From contig NC_081415.1 of NCBI RefSeq assembly GCF_030272615.1, forward strand, positions 373,219,009 to 373,283,008: a stretch of DNA of 64,000 bases, given 5' to 3'. Under the pieces are notes generated by a model. It saw nothing but the letters and a program-made list of their open reading frames with translations, was not told the origin of the DNA and made no database searches. Below, in pieces: positions 57,607-64,000 of this stretch (the first letter of the stretch is position 1; each line of letters starts with the position of its first letter). The stretch is from Cryptomeria japonica. Its lineage: Eukaryota; Streptophyta; Pinopsida; Cupressales; Cupressaceae. A program made the translations under genes and the position numbers.

Positions 57607-58110
57607 GATGCAAGACATGTCGATGGAGCAGGAAGCAAAAATAGCCCCAGATCATGCACTTTTCTCTTGGATGGAAGAAGAGGATGTTGTGATGACTAAT
57701 GGTGCAGCCCCATCAAGCTCAGGGGCTCCTCAAGTGCAATCAAATTATAATCTTAGATCAAAGAGGTGCTTAATAGGAGAAAATGTAAACATGCAAGGGA
57801 AGTTCCCCACTGACAAAGTTCCCGAGCAGCCCATAGCTACTGTTACTTATCCAAGGAAAAAATTTATTCCCTATAAGCCCAGAGAAACAAAGGTGTTAGT
57901 GTCGTCAGTGTTGGACATGGTGGAGCAGTTGAGGAAAGCCTCGAATAACATATCTTTATGGGATCTCCTCTTTATCCCAGAGAAAAGGAGTCGTTTGAAG
58001 GAAGCCTTGTCTGAGGAGGTTAAACCCCCTAGTGGGAAAGCTGCTACTTCTTTGTTGGTCATCAAACAAACTTCTTAGCCTCCTACAGATAGATCATACT
58101 CGCTAGCGAC
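57607..58110 (+). pseudogene. gag: Gag-protease linker of the second Tat element
   Basis: The frame 57608-58078 contains QVQSNYNLRSKR, KKFIPYKPRETKVLVSSVLD and LRKASNNISLWDLLFIPEKR. The last two blocks (YN(L/M)VAHLKKxxxxLSIxDAL-like) are typical of the region just before Tat proteases. It ends in a stop at 58076-58078. Confidence 0.6.
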
Positions 58111-58111
58111 A

Positions 58112-58680
58112 TTGACAAATGAATCCATTCTGCCAAAATCTCAATCAGAAGGTAGGCCTAAGCCCAAGCCTTTCTATTTGACCCTCATAGTAGTGGATAA
58201 GCTTCTGCATAATTCTATGATAGACTCTAGTGCCAGCACTACCGTCATGCCTAAGCAAATCATTGAGGTGTTAAATATTAAGTATGAGACTTTAAATCGT
58301 GGTGTTATGCAGTTAGATGGAAATAAAGTACAGATCGTGGGCCTCATTAAAAATCTTCCGCTAAAATTGTTCGCATGTCCTAGCGTCACAGTGTCTCAAG
58401 AAGTAGTGATTATCGACATTCCTCTTATTTTTGGCCTCTGTCTCTCTAGATACTTCACTGCCAAGGTAGAAAATTACCTATCTTTAGATTGGTCTCACCT
58501 TATCCTCTGTACTCAGTGGGGCACCAAGCTCAAAATCCTCTCGGAACCCCTCCATGCTGAACATGTGGTAGATCAAGCTATGCTCAATTTTGAGCCCACT
58601 CACACTTCAATCTCTGGCAAAGAAAGAAAGATGGTGGAATTTATTGAGGATGAAGAAATAACAGGAGATACCTCTTGAGG
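58112..58680 (+). pseudogene. pol: Aspartic protease of the second Tat element
   Basis: KPFYLTLIVVDKLLHNSMID precedes SSASTTVMPKQIIEVL, corresponding to the VDxGSSxNVMP-like active site of Tat proteases. The catalytic triad reads D-S-S rather than D-S/T-G. VMQLDGNKVQIVGLIKNLP is the flap region. It would process the polyprotein. The frame is open for 188 codons. Confidence 0.75.
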
Positions 58681-58845
58681 ACAGGATGTTTTTCTCAAAG
58701 AATTCATTGGCTTTGACCTATATTCAAATTATCATGCCACTGGTCTTGGTACTTACTGCATTTTTTATGAAGGTTGGGTTATCCCAAAACTAGTTCAAGA
58801 TCACTTTACCCAAAAAGATTTATCTTCTATACTCTAGACCCTACA

Positions 58846-59240
58846 TTTTGATGGTGCAAGGTGCAAAGTAGGCTCAAGTGCTGGGATTTTTTTTACTTCA
58901 CCTTCGGGTGAACAAATTCAAAAGTCTTTTTGCTTACAATTTGCATGTTCCAACAATGAAGTAGAATATGAAGGACTGATTCAGGGCCTAATGTTAGCAG
59001 AAAATATGGGTATAAAGAAATTAAAGGTTTTGGGTGACTTCGAACTTGTTGTTAATCAGATTTGGGGAATCTCCAGCACAAAACATGTTTGTATAAGATC
59101 TTACCACCACAGAGCATGGGATTTGATTGAAAGCTTTGATGCTTTCAACATCCAAAGGATTCCCTATAAGACAAACACATCCGTTGACCGGATGGCCACT
59201 ATTGGATCGCATTTTGACCCCACTATGGATTTGCTAGTCA
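58846..59240 (+). pseudogene. pol: Extra RNase H placed before RT
   Basis: LHFDGARCKVGSSAGIFFTS carries the first catalytic Asp, CSNNEVEYEGLIQGLMLAEN the Glu, and KVLGDFELVVNQIWG the third Asp; RIPYKTNTSVDRMATIGS is the C-terminal block. This is the additional RNase H of the Tat lineage, with all three acidic residues retained. It lies between protease and RT, with the pre-RT segment (VIAWSYEDLKGYNP) after it. In the other Tat element of this window (1-5700) the same domain sits between the pre-RT/deleted RT region and integrase. Confidence 0.78.
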
Positions 59241-60490
59241 ACCCCCAAGCAATTGGCATCATCATTCAACCCACTATCCCTGATAATGATACCCATTGGC
59301 AAGTTTTTGAGAGTGACGAGCAAATCGCCCTGTTCATCCAGAACTCAGGGGAATTTGTAGAGAAACTACAACCAAAATTTAAAGAAGCTTATGGGGATCA
59401 AATCATACAGTTAAAGTCAAATAAGCTCCCTAATGGGTTAATCACCTTAGAAAATCTTTTTGACCATAATGATGCCAAAAATGATAAGCGAAAGCTTACG
59501 GCTAACAAAGGAGACTATATTGAAATGTCGGTAGGTTGCAATAGGATCCTCAAAGTCGAAAAAGAGATTTCCCCCCAAGACCAAAAGAGGTTGGCCCGAT
59601 GCTGTGATGAATATGCGGGTGTGATAGCATGGTCTTATGAGGATTTGAAAGGATACAATCCTAATATCATTCAACATACTATCGAACTCATAGATGGAGC
59701 CAAACCGGTCCAACAGAAGTAGAGACATGTTAATCCAAAAATCAAGTTACTCATGGCCCAAGAGTTAAGGAAGTTGATAGAATCAAGAATCATCTATCCC
59801 ATCAAGCATAGTACGTGGGTATCCAATCCGGTGCTCATGAGGAAAAAGAATGGAGATATCCGGCTATGCATGGATTTTAGGGACCTAAACCAAGCATCCC
59901 TAAAAGATCACTACCCATTGACATCAATGGAACAGTTGTTAAGCAGAGTGGTAGGATCAGAAATGTTCTCAATGTTGGATGGTTTTTCGGGTTACAATCA
60001 GGTTCTGGTAAAAGGGGAAGATCAACATAAGACAAACTTTACAACCAAATGGGGAACATTCACCTATCAAAAAATGCCATTTGGGTTGTCGAATGTCAGC
60101 GCAACTTTTCAAAGGGCCATGGACCTGGCCTTCAAGGAGCTTATTAACAAAATCACCCTTATATATCTGGATGACCTGATTGTGTTTTCAAAAAACAAGG
60201 AAGACCATTTTGATCATCTAGAGTTGGTCTTCCAAAAGTGTTAAGAGTTTGGAATCTCTTTGAGCCTAAAGAAGTGTATTTTTGGTGTCTCACAAGGCAA
60301 ATTGCTAGGGCATGTTGTATCCAAGGAAGGGTTCTCCATCGATCCTGATTGGGTCAAGGTGATAAAGAAGCTTCCCCTTCCTGTCAATAAGAAGGGAGTT
60401 CAACCTTTCCTAGGAAAGGTTAACTTTGTTAGCCATTTTATTTCGGATTTTGCAAGAATGTTGAGGCCTATCACCCTGATGCTTAAAAAA
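59241..60490 (+). pseudogene. pol: Pre-RT segment and reverse transcriptase of the second Tat element
   Basis: After VIAWSYEDLKGYNPNIIQHT come IIYPIKHSTWVSNPVLMRKK, IRLCMDFRDLNQASLKD, MFSMLDGFSGYNQVLV, TYQKMPFGLSNVSATFQRAM and the catalytic LIYLDDLIVFSK (60156-60192). KKCIFGVSQGKLLGHVVSKE and FLGKVNFVSHFISDFAR follow. All polymerase aspartates are present. Two stops in the same frame (59720-59722 and 60242-60244) are the only clear breaks, so this RT is the best preserved in the window. Confidence 0.92.
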
Positions 60491-61057
60491 GAAATACTTT
60501 TCAAATGGACTTTTGATGGGAAGGATACTTTCAAGAAAATCAAAGAAGCTATTTTCTCAGCTCCTATGCTATCCAATCTTGATATGACTAAAGACTTCAT
60601 TATGTATGTTTTCTCTAGCCCCTATAACATTGTTGTGGTCCTAACCCAGAAAGAGGTGGAGTCAGGGGGCGAGCACCCTATAGCTTTCCACTCCAAGACT
60701 CTAAAGGAATATGAGGTGAGGTATAACTTCATCAAAAAACAAGCTCTGGTTGTGGTTAACGGCCTTAAAAGGTTTAGGCATTTCATCACCTGTAACAAGA
60801 CTACGGTGTGTGTCACTCATCCTTTAGTCAGAGAGTATATCATGGAGGGCGACATCACTGAGAAGAGGGAAAATTGGATCACCAAAATATTGGATTATGA
60901 TTTTGATGTCAGGCCTACCAAGATAGTCCACAACAAAGGTTTATGTGAGTACTTAGCACAGGATTTTGGACCTGAAGACTCTGAGATAGCCACAAACGAA
61001 TCTGTACTTCAGAACCAGCAGAAGTATGCTGGTTGGAGGAGTGAAAACATTTTATGA
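60491..61057 (+). pseudogene. pol: Classical RNase H of the second Tat element, catalytic residues lost
   Basis: FIMYVFSSPYNIVVVLTQKE replaces the usual YxDAS strand, so the first Asp is gone. IAFHSKTLKEYEVRYNFIKK with ALVVV has Lys where Glu is expected, and VCVTHPLVREYIM lacks the Asp of TDH. The fold-level blocks (LKRFRHFI, NWITKILDYDFDV) remain. Loss of activity in the classical RNase H with retention of an extra one is known for dual-RNase H elements. In a decayed copy it could also be drift. The frame ends at 61055-61057. Confidence 0.82.
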
Positions 61058-61099
61058 AGATAGGAATTTTTCCTAAGGGCCTCCCTTAGGGAAAAAGGA

Positions 61100-62280
61100 G
61101 GTTCTATAGGTTGTAGAATAGCGACTTCCGATTGATAGCCGACGTACTTTTTAAAAGGAATTTTGATGGAGTCCTACTTCATTGTGTGAATCAAAGCCAA
61201 GTTGATAGGATTTTACACCAATTTCATTATGGTTTATCAGGAGGTTACTTCTTGGCACCGACTATCATCATCAAAATCACACATGCCAGATATTTCTAGC
61301 CATCTATGTTTAAGGAGGTGCACACCATGGTAAGAACATGCAAGGAATGCCAGTATTATACTGGAAGATGCAGAAAAGCGGCTATACCACTTCAACCCAT
61401 AGTGGTGGAAGAACCCTTTTCTCAATGGGGACTCGACTTCATAGGGATGATCAAGCCCCCAAGCTCAGCTAGACACAAGTGGATCTTAACTGCCATGGAT
61501 TATTTCACTCGATTGTCCGAGGCCATCCCTTTAAAAAATTCATCTATGTCCAAAATCTTAGCTTTCCTAGAGGATCTAGTATGTCGTTATGGTCCCCCAA
61601 AGACCATAATTTTAGACAATGCACCAGCATTCATAGGCTCACGACTCACCCAGTTGGCCCTCAGCAAAGGTATTTATCTAAAAACCTTCTCAAACTATTA
61701 TCCGCAAGGAAACGAACTCGCTGAGTCCACCAACAAGAATCTTGTCAGACTCATCAAATGGATAGGCTCTGAACACAAAAGGGAATGGCATCACCATTTG
61801 AGGAGTGCATTATGGGTGGACCAGGTAACACCGAAGCAGGTTTTAAAGAACTCCCTGTATAAACTGGTCTATGGGAAGGATGCTTTGTTTCCAATATCTC
61901 TGGAAATCCCAGCCTTGCAATTACTTAAGTCTTTCAAAGTGGCAGAGAATGGCCCCATGAATGTGAGGTTAGCTTAAATCATGGAATTGGAGGAAGCAAG
62001 AGAAGCAACATTCGTGTCTCTCCAGACCCGTTAGCAAACCATCAAAAAGTGGTTTGACAATAAAAAAAGTTCTAGTCTGCAATTCCAGTAGGGCGACCTG
62101 GTTTTAAATTTTAATGAAAGGGCCGCCAAACCCGGCCAACATGCTAAATTCGACGGGTTATGGGAGGGTCCTTTCTATGTAGTGGGTTACAAAGGTTACA
62201 ATTCTTTCAATCTCGAGGATATGCAAGGAGACCTTCTTACGATCCCAGTCAACAGGTTCCACCTAAAACCTATTTATTAG
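61100..62280 (+). pseudogene. pol: Integrase of the second Tat element
   Basis: The zinc-binding part (HQFHYGLSGGYFLAPTI, CKECQYYTGRCRK; 61210-61375) and the core are in a frame shifted from RT. WGLDFIGMIKPPS, TIILDNAPAFIGS and YYPQGNELAESTNKN carry the D, D and E of the catalytic triad, all intact. The open piece 61306-61977 encodes 223 residues. The C-terminal module (GDLVLNFNERAAKP, DGLWEGPFYVVGYKG, VNRFHLKPIY) ends at the stop at 62278-62280. Stops at 61975 and about 62032 and 62089 interrupt the tail. Confidence 0.9.
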
Positions 62281-62537
62281 CTTTGTGTCTCTGATGTACA
62301 TAATGTAAATAGTGCTCTTGTGTGCTTTTATTTGTTTAATGCTTTCTCCCCCTAGTAAAGTTGCCAATTCAAATATGTCATTATTAAGGAAAAGAGAGAG
62401 AAATTCAAATTCACCATTTTTTAAAGAAAGGAGAGATTATCATATTTCGAATAGGTTTACAGAGATTTACAAAATGTAACAGTGCCTCTGGCTATATTTG
62501 TCAAAATTAAACAAGAGAAGAGAAGTGGAGGCTATCA
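62281..62537. other. Spacer between pol and the antisense ORF
   Basis: No gene; AT-rich with an A-rich purine run near 62395. Confidence 0.4.
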
Positions 62538-63590
62538 CTAATAAGAAACATCTTCATCCTTTTGCTCCCCTAGGAGAAAATTAGAGTCTTCAATATGATC
62601 CGCTACATGTTCTCCTTCTGACCACTCATAATCCGAAGTGCTTCCAGACTCTTTAGCCATGACCACGAGGACTATGTCAGGAGGAATGTCTGGCATCAAA
62701 ACGCGTGGGAATATGTAGTCCCTAAAGTTGGTGTACCATTCAGTACCATCTGGAACATGGATGATTAGGTAGATTTGAAGGAGGAACTCCGTAGCGAGCT
62801 CTGTCCGAAATCGATGAGAAGATAGCGACATAGTCCATAGTCTATAGATGAGTGGATGCCAGGTCACCTCTTCTCCAGACGTGATGAATCTCTATAGTTG
62901 TGATGCTAGAGGTAAGCCCCTAAAAGGGATGTAGTATGCTATGACATCCTCCAAACCTCCAAGATAATCTCCTAAGAAGAGAGCTCTCATAAGCTCTTTG
63001 GCCTCATACCCACCAATTCTAGACTCCAGCAGGGAAGCTACAAAGCGTGAGCAAATATTCGTATTTACTCAGTAGCGATCTGCATTCTCTATAAAGTCCT
63101 CACCAAGCACCCATTTAATGGTAGAAATGATCAAAGGATTCTTCCTCCTCGTCATCCTATGTAGCCTCTGGTTGGAAATATTGCCAAGGAAAGCTACCTG
63201 CACCTTGTTGCTAACAAGCCTAACGGGGGTATCCATCTTTGAGAAGCCCCATTGATGAAGTTGATGATGTAAAAAACAATGTCTAAAAAGACATATTTAT
63301 AAAAATTCTCAGCTCCAGATGACGATTGATAACAATGCCAGTACTCCCAATTTCCAACGTGCCCACCATTCTGCATCAATTTGCACAAGTGAAATGATTC
63401 CCATTGGCAAGTTTTTAAAGATGGTGAGCTTCGCAGTCGGTACCTTGATTAAAGTGGTCATATCCATGAATGCAATGCATTTTGTAAAGGTACATCACCT
63501 TTAAATAGAAATTCCCGCAGGACTGCCTCCCCTCGTGCCAGCCTGGTTGGTGCGAGATTTTCTTAATTAAGGAAGAAATCCTTCGTACAA
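62538..63590 (-). pseudogene. Antisense ORF downstream of Tat pol, unrecognised
   Basis: Function unknown. Read on the - strand: APTRLARGEAVLREFLFKGD (about 63570-63510), CIAFMDMTTLIKVPTAKLTI, IDAEWWARWKLGVLALLSIV, a break with two stops near 63300, then MDTPVRLVSNKVQVAFLGNI (63236), RRKNPLIISTIKWVLGEDF, FVASLLESRIGGYEAKELMR, DYLGGLEDVIAYYIPFRGLP and on to GEQKDEDVSY with a stop at 62538. From 63236 one frame runs 232 codons with only two stops (TGA near 63075, TAG near 62894), both C-to-T type. The composition is protein-like with an acidic C-terminus. Extra ORFs, some antisense, are reported between pol and the 3' LTR of Tat-lineage elements, which fits. Confidence 0.6.
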
Positions 63591-64000
63591 GCAAATTGTG
63601 TCAAGTGGTTCTAACTAACGGTGGACAGCGCAAGTGTTCTCTTGGGAATCATAAATAGCAGTGCTCGTCCTCCTCGGAGTTAATTTTGACCCTAAAATAT
63701 TAGTTGGCATACATGCGGTGGGTTTTCATCTTTAAGTATGTTCCTTTGCGGCGATCTAGGCATGCCATGCATTAAAGAAGGAAGAATGTCTGATTGTTTT
63801 TATTTTACTGACCTTCCCTAGCCAGAGCCAAGCGAAGAATTGAGAGACAAATTTTCTTAGTAATAGATGGAAGCAGAAGCAACCTCTTTGGTCCCTACTC
63901 AGGGAGGATTATGGGTTGATGTCTTTGGTGAACTTTAATATGCCTCTCATGCTTTTCCGCCTAAGGAAAAATATCCGAGGAGCAAGGTCAAACCTAAGAC
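63591..64000. other. Downstream sequence, no further gene recognised
   Basis: Possible upstream coding residues of the antisense ORF in broken frames; nothing firmly supported. Confidence 0.35.

Larger units (their letters stand above)
56221..64000 (+). mobile_element. Second Tat-type Ty3/gypsy element, runs off the window
   Basis: In order: primer-site-like block, gag, protease, extra RNase H, RT, classical RNase H, integrase, then a long antisense ORF. gag to RNase H share one frame (56411 to 61057) with scattered stops; integrase is shifted. The 3' LTR must lie beyond 64000 if the antisense ORF belongs to the element. Confidence 0.78.

Overview
The window looks like a gene-poor, AT-rich block of a very large plant nuclear genome. 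It is filled with old, nested retrotransposons. A gymnosperm (conifer-type) genome is my best guess, from the very long LTRs, the Tat-lineage Ty3/gypsy elements with an extra plant-type RNase H, the Ty1/copia elements primed by initiator tRNA-Met, an L1-type plant LINE and a plant mobile domain relic. The species cannot be named from sequence alone. No intact host gene, rRNA, tRNA or CRISPR array was found. Almost every coding relic carries stops, many of them consistent with C-to-T decay (CAG to TAG, CGA to TGA, TGG to TGA or TAG).

Layout. 1-5700: 3' part of a Tat-type Ty3/gypsy element on the + strand (end of protease, extra RNase H, integrase, long 3' UTR, 3' LTR), with RT deleted. 6679-19503: a structurally complete but dead chromovirus (Ty3/gypsy, Tekay/Del-like) on the - strand with two LTRs of about 3.94 kb and one gag-pol frame ending in a chromodomain. 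19816-31490: an L1-like LINE on the + strand, split inside its RT by a Ty1/copia element on the - strand (19874-27587). That copia element is itself interrupted in its RNase H by a 992-bp terminal-inverted-repeat element (22025-23016). 31490-39144: AT-rich sequence with a heavily decayed Tat-like RT (33200-33870), short tandem repeats and a possible SINE.

39145-54402: a nest of copia-related elements on the - strand. The outer element has LTRs at 39145-49894 (disrupted) and 53260-54402. Its left LTR was hit by another copia-like element (39154-47154, perfect GGATT target duplication) and by a solo LTR (to 48819). A 353-bp segment spanning these junctions was then tandemly duplicated. Neither the outer nor the inner element shows RT, integrase or protease. 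Each has an ORF1 with coiled coil plus a CCHC zinc-knuckle array, then an unrecognised ORF2 in the place of pol. The two ORF2s appear homologous to each other. The RT-bearing copia at 19874-27587 has the same ORF1 layout, which suggests an autonomous partner. This is the most novel-looking system in the window.

54751-55640: a plant mobile domain pseudogene. 56200-64000: a second Tat-type Ty3/gypsy element on the + strand with gag, protease, RT, RNase H and integrase in recognisable form. Its extra RNase H lies before RT rather than after the RNase H/before integrase, and a long antisense ORF lies downstream of pol.

All assignments come from reading translated motifs, LTR pairing, primer sites and target duplications by eye. 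No database search was possible.
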